Positions 40,016-53,001 of a stretch of DNA of 64,000 nucleotides are shown in pieces. The notes under the pieces were generated by a model that was not told the origin of the DNA, did not search any database, and saw only the letters and a list, made by a program, of their open reading frames with translations. The DNA is from Rhynochetos jubatus (taxonomy: Eukaryota > Chordata > Aves > Eurypygiformes > Rhynochetidae). Position 1 is the stretch's first letter. Every line of letters begins with the position of its first letter. The position numbers and the translations under genes are program-made. The stretch is from assembly GCA_027574665.1 (NCBI GenBank), contig CM050651.1, positions 4,651,501-4,715,500 of the forward strand, written 5' to 3'.

Positions 40016-43000
40016 CAAGTCTGAATTAAGATTTAATATTTCCTTCATTCGCAGGACCTGCCTCAGGTTAATTCATTTTCTACTTGACCAGGCTTCAGTC
40101 TCTCAGTCACTGCCAGTGATGACAGGCCTCAGATTGTGACAGATGAAGTTGTTCTCAGCTGCTAAACACGGGCTGACATCACATTTACTTCCTGTATAAA
40201 CACCCAAGACTACTTTCTTACTTGCCCTCAAAAGGTAAGATATTTTCTAGGCATTAGAGGGCAAGAGTATGGAGAGGAGCAGTTACCTCTGAAGCAGCTA
40301 ACACTACACATGTTTTTCTGTATTAAAGTTTCATTCATTACATTTGTTCATAACAACCTGATTGAGGTTCCAGCTCTCCACATTTACAACAGCAAATTAG
40401 AAACTGGAAATATTCTCACATATGGTCTGAATGCAATTTGTCGTAAAACTTGAACAAACACCGTTATCGCTAGAATTCTGCAACTGGCCATAGACATGTA
40501 AATGGGTAGTTTTAAACACTTCTCAAGCAGCAAAATAAAATAAAATACAGCATTCTAAGAAGAACTTTGTTTGCTATTAGGTGAACTTCTAACTTTAGTA
40601 CTGTAGTGCAATAAATTATGAACATGTAAGTAATATTCTGTCATTTCATCTGTCATCAAATACTGTTTTGCTACATACCATACGCTAAAGAGGATTTATG
40701 CAAGTAATTCCAAAGTAAGTCCTCTAGTACACCAGATATTTGTCTCCACTGAAAGCAGTTGAATACCTACAAAAAAAGAAGCACTAACTGTACTATGTGT
40801 AATAAACCATTTTTCTAAATTTATATAATTTGATTATCTGAACATTTAATATTTAACCGGCAATACAGTGCCATCATTTACTCTGTGACTATGTCTCATC
40901 ATCATCCTCAAAAGCAAGCACTAGAAGAAACTACAACGTATAACTAACATGATTTCAGACAGGGATTTTATCTTAATTATCATAACCAAGAGCAAAAATC
41001 CTTACTTGCTACAACACTAGACAGCTCCAAAGTCTCAGTGTTGAGGGGCATATGAGTTTAAGTAAAGCTATCGTATGAGCACCTTATTTTGTAATTATCT
41101 GCATAGTGAGAATTGGATGAGAGTTCTACCGATTCCATTCATCACATTTGTATTTGTAATTGTAAGGTGACACTATGCATCTCTTCTGCTTACTTTCTAT
41201 TTGTCACATTATTTTTCATATTGACAAGCCATGTTTTGTCAGATTCTGTGAATATTATCTACACACTGGTTACACACATTGACAATTTCAAATAATTGTT
41301 CCTAAAACATGCTTTCTGCTGTTAGTCAACTAGACTCTTTTGTTCCCAACTTTTTCCTACTATCCATGGCTCAGGTGTCTAGTCGCTTGAGATTACCTGA
41401 GGCTATGGAAACGGACATTAATTTAACACTCAAGCAAAAACCAGTACATTCTGCTAATGTATGTTGGGGGCAGCAGCTCTATATCCCTGACTATTTTAGG
41501 CAGAATTAAATGAATTTGTGTATACGCATACATCATTAAAATGTAACATTTAGAGTTTATCCAAGATCTAATTGCCTGTACACCAAATGGAGTTTTTATT
41601 GCTCTCTGTAATAGGATATCTAGATAACTATTTTAGCTTGTTTGTATACCCAACAATATAAAAGTTGACATAATTCAATCTCTCAGATTCAAAGCAACCA
41701 AGATGATTAAATTACTTGCGTATTATCGTACCTTGACAGAAACTCCCTCTCCAAAACATCATTCATTGTGAGGGTTTTTGCCTGTTTGTTTTTAAGAATA
41801 CTGAGTTAAAGCAGAATACAGTTAAGACAAATCTACAATCTACATAAAAGTAGAGAATTTTACAGTATTTCTAGGGCATACAAAAAATTAATGGCAGGTC
41901 AGGAAAAGAGTGATGGATTTCTTGGCTACCACCGAGGACAAAGGAAGAGAAGCATGTATGCCTTTTTGAAAACGCATATACATCCTTATCAAAAGCATGT
42001 GAATTTTATAAATGTTTAATGTTCTAGTGAACACATGCATGAGACTTTCATGGATTGTTTTAAGCTTATTTGAATGTTTTTATAATCAGCAAGGTTTTAG
42101 TAAAGTTAGTCATGTTTGAATGCAGCCACCAATTGGTGTATTTCTTGTAAACATGAACCGCTAAAACACTTGCATTACTGTCTCTTAAAAACTCTGTTAC
42201 CAAAAAAAGGAAAACAAACACCCTGTGTACGTTAAATGACACACCTGAGGGAAGCACATGCATAGGAGAAACTCCAAGTACTGGGAGCAAGTGTACATTT
42301 ACCTACCAGGATTGTAAGGGACTATCTAGGAAGCATCACAAGAATCTTGGTTTATTCACAGAAAAAGAGTTCAGTAACTTTAGAGATATACCACTGTACT
42401 GCCTCTGAATCCTCAGCACTTTCAATGCCTTATTTCAGTTCCTCTCTACAAATCTCCTGAAAACCACAGTAAGTCTGGACCAAGCACGAGTGATAACCCT
42501 ACTCTCAGACTGTCCTAGAATCTAACGTGAAAAAATGTAAAATCTAATTATCACCTGAAAGTAAAGAGATCTGTCACGTGCTGTTTGCCGACTGTAAACT
42601 ACTCTGCCTCTCATGCTCCCCTTTTCCTGTGCCCTCCCACCCCACTTTATCTTGTGTGTTGCTTTCCTTGGAGGTCATTACCCTAGACCAGGATTGTGCT
42701 ACACTGACACACACCAAACTTTAATTAAAGTTTTCTTTTAGGGGCTGTGTGGGACTCCAGATATTCAGGTTTGCTTCCTCATAGGCAGCTACCCAGTTAC
42801 AGACACTTCATCCCCTTCTGAGGCCTGCAATACCAGTGATCCAGCTGACACGCAAAAATCATCCACAATTACCTAATGCTAATCTTTGGATACCTACCTG
42901 TCACACCACCAATATACAAACCCCATAAAGGATGAGGAATTTACCTAAAGACGGGGGAAATTAACATACAGCACCTGGTCTACCTAGGAGAGGCGCTTAT

Positions 43001-43519
43001 ATGTTCTCTTAGACCTTCTGAATATGAAATAAGAGAAATTATTTTCAGTGATAAGTATCAAATTTGCCTGGAAAAATTAAACAGAAAAACTAGCTACAAA
43101 ACCCAGTATCATCTACAAACAAAAGAAACTTTTCATTGGTGCCTCTCCACAGCCAGAAGATGGGGAGGACAAAGGAACCTGAAGAATCCACAGTGTTTAA
43201 TACACATACTTAATGGTCTCAACAATATAATACATTTTTAGCTAAGATAGAATCACTGACTATTCCTTCTTGTGGAGTCAGGGCATGCAGTTCACAAGCT
43301 GGCTGAACCTTGCCTACCTTTCATACATCATCATGAAAACATAGACAGCTTTAAAGAACATTCAACTCTCTCCTCCTTGCCCACCCCACCATTACTTTAC
43401 AGGAGGCATTATTTTATTAGGGAGATCTGTGTAATTTTCCAAACGTGGTACATATCAGTAGCATTACGCCAAGTTACAGAGTTGCAGGTAGCAAACCTGA
43501 AGGGACTAAGGCAAATCTA

Positions 43520-43782
43520 TGTTCTTCCCTGTTAATCTCGCTGTGCCTGGTGTGATCATGAGGCAGATCCTCCTAGAAACCATGCTAAGGCACATGGAAA
43601 GCGAGGAAGTGATTGGTGACAGCCAACACAGCTTCACCAAGGGCAGATCGTGCCTGACGAATATGGTGGCCTTCCACCATGAGGTCGTGCCCTTGGTGGA
43701 TAAAGGAAAGGCAACCAATGTCATCTACCTGGACTTGTGCAAAGCCTTCAATACTGTCCTGCCGGCATCCTTGACTCTACAC
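43520..43782 (+). mobile_element. CR1 LINE fragment (reverse transcriptase region)
   Basis: The translated + strand frame matches the CR1 ORF2 reverse-transcriptase region in order: a PVNL...VPG stretch, [26 protein letters not shown], then [18 protein letters not shown]. In CR1 and related non-LTR elements, LDL-KAFD is RT motif A. The first aspartate is kept here, but AFD has become AFN. The frame is undisrupted across the match, yet both ends are lost: homology begins abruptly and fades about 20 bp past the motif. The typical CR1 3' end with its short terminal repeats is absent. It is an old, non-autonomous internal fragment and the main clue to a bird or other sauropsid source. Confidence 0.9.
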
Positions 43783-44180
43783 TACCCAATTAACAGAACC
43801 CATTCATCGTAGCCTCTGCTTATACACCTATGTTTTTTACTGAGTGCCATTCACAAAACTTCCTCATTTTATAAGCTCATTTTCATATTAAAAATATAAT
43901 AAAATGTTGAAAAAAAGAAGCTAAAGTTTTAGATTTCTGAGTGTGTGAATAGCTGTGCTTGCAAACGCACACCCATGAAAGACACCCTGAAGCTCCTCAG
44001 AGAAGTCCAGAACTTGCACTAACTTTGTAAATGCTAGGATAAAATAAAACAAAACCCTTAACAGGTACAAATCCAGTAACCAGTAAATTAAATTCACAGA
44101 ACTGTCTCTCCCTGGAGATTAGTGCTTTCACTGATGTCTCACAGATACTTTAGTAATAATCCCTTTACACAGGCACACAG

Positions 44181-44260
44181 ATTCATTTTTACAGATAATG
44201 TACCCTCCAAGAGCCTCAACTTGAGGTTGTCTTTTCAGAAGGCAAAGGTCAGTATTTCAG
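44181..44260 (-). mobile_element. possible MIR-type SINE remnant
   Basis: A stretch around TTTTTACAGATAATG and a later GAGGTTG...AAGGTCAG block follow the order of the MIR reverse complement, with gaps. The match is weak and judged by eye. Confidence 0.25.
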
Positions 44261-46789
44261 ATGTCTTCAGCAAAAGTAAGACCAACAGCTGACAGTGATT
44301 AGCAGCTATCGTCATTTCTACAGGTACTGAGATATGCATGGATTAGCTACTATAATAGTTACTGCGTCATGTGCCTTACATATATTCGTTGGCATTTTTC
44401 CTTTTCTTCAGATTGCCTGCAGTCTGTCTGCCTCTTCTTTCATTTTATTCTCTACCTCTTCCATCTGCTGGCTCTTTTATCTCCACCTAACTAATGAAGA
44501 TTTCCCCACTTCATTTCAAAAGCTTCATCTATGACAGTTGTACATGCTTATTTCAATCCCTTTTTATTTGTACCTGTGCTGACTTAACATTGCTATGCAA
44601 CGACTTGGGACTAGAACTCACAAGGAATTCATAAACAGGCCTCATTTAAAAAATATTTTCATTAGCTCAGAATAATTAATGGATTAATAAGAGGTTCAGA
44701 CAAAATGAATTTTCAAATAGAAGTTAGATTGTTTAGTTGTTTGTGTTAAATTAGTTTCCTAACCACATCAGGTTATTCAGAATGTTTGGATTTATTACAC
44801 TGGAACTATGCCTAAAGCAATATACAAACTGCTCACATTTATTGCACATTGCTTGCCCTAAAGGTCAGCCCATACTGGTTTCCTCACGTGCTAGTTTAAA
44901 TAAAGACATTGGCTGTATCAGTAGGGCCACTTTTAGCAAGCCTACAGAAAAGATCCAGCTCAAACACATGCAAACATGAGGAAATTGAATAAATCATACT
45001 TAGGAAATACATTGTGCTACCTCTGCTATGCGGGAGCTACATCGCTTTTAGTGTACAGAAAGAACGTATACAAAAACATCTTATACGTTCAGGAAGATCA
45101 GCTACACTATTATTGTCCCACAGTAAAATAAAAATGCACATTTATATTTAGAAACAGAACTAACCCATATGTATTCTCTACATAAACATAATTAAGACAA
45201 CAGCAAATTTAGGTAGACTAATCACCGGCATATTTGGTCACTTAATAGAGTTTTTCCTTTCTTAACCAAGAGTATTTTTTACGTGAAAAGAATGAAAATT
45301 AGACTGAAAATACAGTTTATCATATAATTCATTCTCATATTCCATATGTTTTGAGCATAACATCAGAATACCTATTTATTTCATAAAGGTCCTTCGCATT
45401 TTATGGCTTCCTTCTCTTTTTATATTTTAGTATATCATATCTTAGTGATTGGTTACTTTGTTCTCGGTCCCACTGGGCCTGTTATCTGTAATTAAATATA
45501 AGCCTCCTTGATATTAGTAGCGCACTGATGGATTGTTGCTTACCTACCAGGCAGCACTTAGAGAAATGGAGGTCCTTGAAAGCAAACAGCATCAGAGCAT
45601 AAATCAGCTAGAATGAAGACAGGAGTGAATATAGATTTTGTGGTAAGAACGCTCAGGAGATTGTTCTTCGAAGTCCACAGATTGAAGATTACAGCCATAT
45701 TGATTTATCGTCAGACATTTATTGATCATTGGCTAAATGACGGTGCAGATAAACATATGTATCTTTCCCCTTCTGCCACCAGACCTAACCTTACCGACTA
45801 TGCAAAACCGAAAGCATACCCCTCTGAAAACTAAAATGTTGATTAAATGCCGCATGAAGGTTTGTGTAGTACAAAGGATCTGAAGTGGGACACAAAAACC
45901 TGTCCCACCTACTACTCTAGTTAAGAACAAAGAAAAACCCAATTAAAAATCACAGAGTTATTTTTAACCTTTTAAGTAAACATTTCTATGACTACCCCTG
46001 CAAATCTGAAATCCCTTTGCTATGTTTCTTGTAATGTCACACACAAAAAAAAAAAAAAGGAAAATACCACAAATCCACAGCTACTTACAATTTTCAAACT
46101 ACAATGCATCGCTATGAAGAATACTGAACCCAGCACAGTATCACAGATGACAGACTTACCTTATGAGTAGGAGCTGTCAAGACTAACTGAAAATAATTTT
46201 AGGAATTCGTTATCAATTCACACTGTAGTATCATAGAACAGATCTTATATTCTAGGCATCTGAGAGCTCAGTACAGAAACATTTTTTAATTAGTTACAGT
46301 CAGTTCTTTTCAGATAGAAACTCTGGTTCCCATTTGCAATTACGTTGCACTTAAAAACATGAAATGCAGATGTGATCAGACCACAGATCCATTTTTCACA
46401 GCACATATAAACCCAATCTTGCAAAGATACAAGGCTCCATCTTAGGGAAACTTACCTTCAGTGGAGTCTGCCATTTGCAACGATTGATTTGGTGAAATCC
46501 CTATGAAGATACTGCTTGTACTTACTCAAGACTAACTAAAACACCATAAAATTAATAACAATTACCTGACTAGAAGCTTGCATAATCCAAAACAAGGCAG
46601 AAAAGGAATATGTAAAAGTAAGAACCAGTTAAATACAAAGATGCAACCAGCAATCATACAATGAACAGGCAGCCTAATTTTAATGAGCGTATCAGTTTTG
46701 CTGTGGACATCAATAAAGGTTTCCACATGCTAATAAACAGAGGTTCACCCAAGCTGAACCTTTGCTCATCAACACTCTTTCATGTTCAG

Positions 46790-46946
46790 ACTAGAAAACG
46801 ATCTGCAGATACACAGCACACCACCAGTTGACAATGCAGATCGACTGGTCAGTCCCCTAATCCCCAGCAGCAAAACATTCGGTACAGCGAGAGATCAGAA
46901 GCCTCTGCAACTTCGAGGCGCTCTCCCACCCCATCCCCTTCCAAAG
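46790..46946 (+). other. candidate exon, unidentified
   Basis: A good acceptor (ACTCTTTCATGTTCAG) leads into 52 open codons after a single spare base. The peptide includes LENDLQIHSTPPVDNADRL and a proline-rich end before a weak donor, CCAAAG|GTGGTT. If not spliced, the frame stops at 46967. CpG sites cluster inside it (for example TTCGGTACAGCGAG). With the GTGGTT donor it would join in frame to the segment at 47310. No family is recognised. Confidence 0.2.
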
Positions 46947-47309
46947 GTGGTTGGTAGGAGTGCCTGAACGTAACCATTCCTACTTCAGAAAACCAGGAAA
47001 AATCCATTAAAAATGCTCTCTCTCACAAAGAGGTTTTTTTTTCTCACATCCCACAATATTTTCTTCCCAGATCACTGGGGAAGTCCTTCAAAACCTGTTT
47101 TGAAAATCCCCTGCACTTCTCCAAGCCATCTGGCCTCCTGATCTTTCTCTCTCTAGTTGCTGCAGCTTGTAATTAGTCCCAGCTGAACAGGTAGTTAATC
47201 TCCTTTAACAGTCAGAACCCCATGGGGCGTATACATTTCATTGAAGGTCATGGACCAATATTTACCGATTAAAAACAGTTTTCTATTATGTCCCTTTCCT
47301 TGTCTCCAG

Positions 47310-47447
47310 AATCCATATGAAGAAGATCGGTGCAGAAGCTCAGAGACAGAGTATTCACCACATTTAGAAGTGACGAAAACACCTATGTTTATTACTAATT
47401 CAAAATTCAAATTAGCGTACGCCAGAGCTTTTCCACTGGAAGTATAA
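47310..47447 (+). other. candidate terminal exon, unidentified
   Basis: A very good acceptor (TATGTCCCTTTCCTTGTCTCCAG) is followed by 45 open codons and a TAA. The peptide starts NPYEEDRCRSSETEYSPHLE and ends FPLEV. A sequence containing AATAAA lies about 20 bp after the stop (GATAAAATAAAG), so a short terminal exon is conceivable. A possible donor GAA|GTATAA overlaps the stop. The protein is not recognised and an intronic pseudo-exon is the main alternative. Confidence 0.2.
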
Positions 47448-49004
47448 ATCATTAACTGTGAAGATAAAATAAAGCCTCATTTGCAAATAGCAAATATTGT
47501 TTCTGTAGAAAATGAAGTCAGAAGCCAAGGGTTAGAATTTACTGCTAGAAAGAAGACTTAAAATTAGGAAGTGTTAAGTCAAGAGAAATTGTGCTGAGCT
47601 GGAACTCTGAAAACGTATCTAGTGATATTTAAGGTTAACTTATTGTATAATACGCCACTAGAATAAAAATACCTGGATTAACTATATTATCAGGAACTCT
47701 TTGAGAGAACCGCAGAAAATGAAATACTGAAAAATAATGATTACTTCGGAACAGAAAAGCCTATTGCTTATATTTTACTTTATGAAAAAAAGACAAACTA
47801 ATGAGACTGTATAAAACTATATTTTCATTTCATGGTTATAGCTCCAGTGAAATGTCTAAACCAAAACAAATTTTGTCCATTATTGTTCATTATTTATGTT
47901 GTTATGAGAAACCAACAACAAAGTTGGCTTATAAGTGTTAATGCAAATTACTCTCACTGCATCCATATACCCATACTATTAAAACTGCGGACAATTCACA
48001 ATGAATAATGTCATTTTTTTTTTTCATATTTCCTTCACCAACACCTTGAGGCTATAACACAGAGCAATTTGAGTGAAAAAATGGAGAAGGAAAAGAAAAA
48101 GGAGAGATGCAGTCCTGAGGGAAGAAATAGAATGTGTATGTCAGTCATTCTCTGAGTAACAATTACTGGGCTAAGCTCATCCATATACCTATCCTTTCTC
48201 TTTCCATTGTCCGTAAGAGTATAACTTCAGCAAAGCAGAGGCAGAAGCTACCTCCACTGGATGTGTTTCAGAATAACATGCTGAGGCAGGGAAAGTGCCT
48301 GCTCTCAGGGGTCAGAAGCAGCTGTCCCTCTCTGCCCTGCCCCCTGCTTGCCCTCGGCTGGCTCTGCCTGCGCTCCCCTTGGAGGGGTCACCTTCAGACA
48401 TTAATGTGAAAATCTGGACTGCTTCCCTGATTCTAGGCATGGATGTTTTCTTATGACACACACATATTTTGGATACTCTGAGGTGAATTTCACGTTATTT
48501 ATGGTGATCCTGGCGTAATTACAGTGATCTACGGTAGAGACTTATGGACTCTTGGGTGCCCCACTGGGAACCCAGGGGACCTCATTCCCAACAATTCTCA
48601 TACCGGCAATACCCACTCTCTGCGAATGAAACACAGAAGTGCCTTGAAAAGCAATGTTCTGCCATCACCTACGATAGATGAGACCTGGGTTTTTCGGTGG
48701 CTGGCACACAGCCTTCCTTCCCTGAGAGCTTCAAATACCACCATCACTCAGAGCTATCTGAATTAGTGTCTCCAGATTGATGCTGTGAGTCCTCAGTGCT
48801 CACTTGGGTCATTAAAGTGCAGCATTGTCCCAGGCATTCCTGCACACTCCATGATGTACCTAGGGGTCACATACCCGTAACTGTATCTAGAAGAAAACCC
48901 CAAACCTCACTTCCATTTTAAATGTTGCTAGTGAGATGCACAAAGAATAACAAAACACTACACATGGCATAGAAGGTTGTTTGATGGAAATACTGACTGG
49001 TAGT

Positions 49005-49155
49005 CGTGCATCCCTAGTTCTGCTCCTGACTTTGCAGCTGTCCTCCAGTGCAAGTCTAAATGGATCATTTTTATCACTTTGTGCCTTTGTTTGCCTATCT
49101 AATAGATAAGGTAACCAAAACTTGCTTTTCCCTTGAAAGCACTTGGAGATGGATG
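49005..49155 (+). mobile_element. ancient MIR/CORE-type SINE remnant
   Basis: Three blocks follow the MIR order: a CTGCTCCTGACTTTGCAGCTG stretch, GTGCAAGTC, then TTTGTGCCTTTGTTTGCC, with GAAAGCACTTGGAGAT near the end resembling the GTAAAGCGCTT tail block. The collinear order over about 150 bp makes chance less likely. Divergence is high, as expected for a pre-amniote-radiation SINE. Confidence 0.5.
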
Positions 49156-50589
49156 GAGGAACAGCAAAATGTACACATTGAGAAAAAAAAAACTCGAGCG
49201 TGAAGCTGGGCACAAAAGACCGCAGACTGATGAATGCCTTCCCGAATAAGTTCTTCATATCATTTCTTCATCCCTCTAAATAACTATAATAAACATAATG
49301 TAATTCTTCTACAGAACATTACATTTGATGATACCATTTGGTACTGTAATTTCTGTGAAGATCTGAATAGAATCATGTCAATTTCGGCTTTGACAAAATA
49401 AGGCTAATAACTATCAATCAATTCCGCTCAGATTTTCTACAAAAAAATGTACGATAGACATACATTACAAATAGGTACAAATATATACTAAGTGAGTATG
49501 AGTAAGCCAGGAAGATTTTACTGTGAAGACCTCGTAAGCGCAATATAAAAACCAGCTGTACCTGAAAAAGTGTTTCATACTGGGAAAAATGGTGATGTTC
49601 TAAGCACTGATCTGCTCTGTTACAGTCAAGTTGATACCCTATGTGCTACCATGTGGCTAAGTAGTTTTCTCTGTGTTAATTTCTTAGTCTTCCTTCTTAT
49701 TTGAATGATAACAGCTGGGAATGCTAGCTTATTATAAACTGCCAATCTCTTAGGAAGCCACAGTTACAACCATTAAGTAAACATCAGTTATTAAAATTAA
49801 GTCTTTAACATGCTGGGAAGCCTGTGTTTTTATTTCGATTACAAGTAAATGTGTTAACAATGAGGATGGTTTGCTCCTTCCCTGCTTCCTCCTCCTGCTA
49901 ATTGTAAAATGTGCTGTTAGTAGCAATTCAAGCTATCCATCCCATTCTGACAATCAGAACAGTGTTGTTACAAAGAAATACATCCGGACAAAAGATGGTT
50001 TTTGCAAGGTATCTTCTCTATGCTAGTAACGTTCTGCATTATTTACGTTGCAATAATGTTTTATATAAACCCCTGTGTTCCTTCTGATTATGAAATTAGT
50101 TGGAGTTGGCACAGAGATACACATCTGGATACATTTGGGCAGGGAAAAGCCATAGTAATTGTAGGAACTATATTTAAGACCTCAGCAGAGTTAAAAATTA
50201 AGGAAATACACAAAGCAGGAATAGGAGCTGGATGTGACTGAAACATAGTAAAGAAGATGTAAGAAAGAAAGCCAAGTTTAGGTGGACAAACTCAGAAGGA
50301 CACAGTTAAATAAAGTGAACGAAAACCTGAATGGGATATGACTGTCCATCATATCCTGGGATTAGAGCAGAGTCTGAGCAAAATTAAAGAAGGAAATGCT
50401 AATAATCTAGTTATAAGCAGTCAAGGTGTATTGAGTGAGTAAATTGTCAGACTCACTTGTCCAACAGAGACATTAATCTTTGAATAAATCAAATCTGCAA
50501 GAAAATTATTAGAAAGAACCACCGAGTTTTGGCTCCTATTCTCTAACATCACAGGAAATCAGTTCATTTTGTCTATATTCCCACCTCTC

Positions 50590-50625
50590 ATCCACAGACA
50601 CTAAAAGGCTTGGCCAAGGATCATA
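50590..50625 (-). mobile_element. possible MIR-type SINE remnant
   Basis: The order CACAGACACT...GGCTTGGCCAAGGATCA parallels the MIR reverse complement, where a cacagag block is followed by a cttgcccaaggtca block. Only about 35 bp align. Confidence 0.3.
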
Positions 50626-50686
50626 TTAAAAGCTTAGAAAACAATATTAATGTCAGTTTCCCTCCTGTTTCTGTGTAGTATTTTTA

Positions 50687-50740
50687 TATATGTATGTAGA
50701 GTAGTATAGCATATAGTATACATATATGTAATATAGAGAG
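50687..50740. repeat. AT-rich low-complexity tract
   Basis: Irregular TATA/TATG/GTATA units run for about 50 bp and end in a GA repeat. No retroelement is visible. Confidence 0.8.
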
Positions 50741-51794
50741 AGGCAATATTTGGTGGTAAATTTAAGACACATTTGCAGCCTAATAAAACCACAGTCCTAT
50801 TCTCTTGACTCTCTTATGTGATGGGTCTCAAAATTGCCAAGCCTTCCTCACCTAGGATTTGAGCTTCAAAGCATTGCACAAAGTAACCGAAAAATAGGCA
50901 GCTGCATTATAGGTTTGACTTCACACAACTTGATTTATCCGTTTGCTTTTTCTTCTGTATTCCTTCCCCCTCCACCACCCCCAGCACACACAACACACAC
51001 AGTGAATCAGATGCATGGTATATGTGCTACAGCTAAAAGTCCTGTTGTGCCTCAAGGAAACCTTGTTGATCAATACCAATTCCATGTAACTTACTGTGCA
51101 TTCTTTGATCCTTCTCTACTAGTTATTAAAAAACCATGTCCTTGTGTTAGTCATCTATGCACAGAATTGTTGGGTTTGAATTCCGCAACGGTGACACGGG
51201 CACAGATAGCGTGGAAAGGAAAACATAATTCCATCTGGACAAATAACACTGATGGACAGAGCTATTTTTAAAAACACTTATCACTTAGGTTTTTATGTGT
51301 AAAATGAGATAACAGATCTCTTTGTATTTCTTTTAACTGAGAAACACTCTCCAAGCCCAAAGAGACTATGTTTCAACAGGTAAGTCTAGACTGATGTATC
51401 TGCACTGAGGTTATTCACAATCATTTACAGTCTTGTCAGCTATACATTACACGGTATATATGAACTAAAACCTAACGATGGACTATCAGAAAAAGTATAA
51501 ATATTGTATTTATCTTGAGACTTTTCACTAGATCTGTTTGCTAACACATTCAGACTGGAAGCAGAAGACATTAAGGATGAAAAAGAACCTCTCTTCAGAT
51601 TTCACTGATCAAAAGTAGAGTGAATAAGAATCTGGCCCTGCAAGTGCTTCACAGCTAGTGTGTGAAGAACTATTAACACCAGCCACATTTCTACACAACT
51701 TACTAGATGCTGTCAGTCAGAAAGTCTTAAAGAAACAGAGTATATAATTGCCATTTTAACTTTTTTCCCTACTTCCTTCAAGTAGGAAATCATT

Positions 51795-51885
51795 CTCAAC
51801 TGGGCAAGTGAATTTAATTTTCCACCTAACAGTATACCTGCACCTACAAAGTGAGGATAGCAGGTCCTATCATGATCTGCACATT
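51795..51885 (+). mobile_element. ancient MIR-type SINE remnant
   Basis: TGGGCAAGTGAATTTAAT is followed about 40 bp later by ACCTACAAAGTGAGGATAGC and GGTCCTATCAT. This parallels the MIR order of a GGGCAAGTCACTTAA block, a CTGTAAAATGGGGATAAT block and a TACCTACCTCAT block. Order and spacing are close to the consensus. Confidence 0.45.
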
Positions 51886-52953
51886 TATTTGAATAGTAAG
51901 GCAATTTCAATTGGTTACCAAATACATCTCAGTCATCTTAAGCTCACATGTATAGAAACTTCATAATTGTCGGTGGTATCACTGTCCCTGTGGAGTTCCT
52001 TGGAGTTAGGTGCTGTAAAAAATGAACTAACTAAAGAAACATCCCCAAAACCCAAACTACTAAATTCCGTTATTCTAAAGAGTTTATATTCCACACACAG
52101 TAAGAAAAGCACCAGAAACAAAGTGCAGCAAACTACTGTGAATAGGTTTCCTGATCAGACTGAAAGTGAGCTAAATCTTATGTCTCCTTCTTAGTCACTG
52201 ATCATTCCTACCTTCCACTGAATGCATTGATAAATATGTTTATTTCTATAGATTGTAAATCTGCTGAACTGGAAAGCGCAACATGGAAGGAGAGAGAGAT
52301 TTGAGGAGAACCTGCATAATTGTGTCATACTGAAGAATTAACTGTAGAATATATTTATCTGATATATGTTGGTTCATCAGATACACTTCTAAAAGAAGCT
52401 TTTGCATTGCTGCTGGGCTATTTTCTAGCTTACATTCACCAGCTCTGTCTGACACACTTTTGGAAATGCTTCTAATTTATATGAAGAAAGTATATGAAAT
52501 CACTGTGCATATTGTTGTTTATTTTTAATTTTCTATGGGTTATAAAACGCACACTGAGAACGGAACGCAAATCGTTTCCTCTTCAGTGTTGCTGAACAAG
52601 ATATCAGATTCTTAATGAGAAAAAACAGAACATCAGTTTGTTATGCATCTTATTCATGAGTACATCAAGAAAGGATGAATAGATGGCTGACTGTAATAAG
52701 GAATAGCTAATGATACACAGCACAGTAGACATTTTCATTATACATCACTTCTCTTCGGTTACCAAAACTATAGATTAGCAATGATGCTGGGGAAAGGAAC
52801 ACACCTGACATTTTGGTGCTTGATTCAGCTCATACAAATGAGCTAATTTTCAATAGATTGTTGCAAGCTCAACAGAACTTCCTGAACATCTTATACTTTC
52901 AAATTAGAGATACAGGGAGAAAAACAAGAGACTCCTCTCCTTTGCATTTAGTT

Positions 52954-53001
52954 AAAAAAAAAACAACCAAAAACAAAAAAACCCCAACAACAACAAAAAA
53001 A
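52954..53001 (+). repeat. A-rich / CAA simple sequence
   Basis: A ten-base A run is followed by interrupted AAAC and CAA units to another A run. It is low-complexity sequence. Confidence 0.85.

Larger units (their letters stand above)
36612..43519. other. mostly AT-rich non-coding stretch
   Basis: No gene is recognised. Listed separately are an A16 run, a GC-richer patch at 39380-39760 and a small tandem duplication at 39980-40015. A (TTTA)n run occurs near 39033-39050. Confidence 0.6.
43783..49004. other. AT-rich non-coding stretch with exon-like segments
   Basis: No confirmed gene. It contains a possible MIR remnant near 44.2 kb and, between 45.7 and 47.5 kb, three + strand open segments next to strong acceptors (45783-45859, 46790-46946, 47310-47447). 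A GC-richer run lies at about 48270-48390. Confidence 0.55.

Noticed and set aside
42395-42460. Weak resemblance to the MIR core (TTTCAGTTCCTCTCTACAAA)
   Set aside because: A single short block without collinear flanks; not distinguishable from chance.
43247-43275. ATAGAATCACTGACTATTCC resembling a CR1 3' end in reverse
   Set aside because: Only about ten bases match, and the orientation is opposite to the nearby CR1 RT fragment.
50834-51271. 145-codon + strand open frame with a proline run
   Set aside because: The proline run comes from a CCACC-rich simple stretch; the rest shows no domain or conservation clue.
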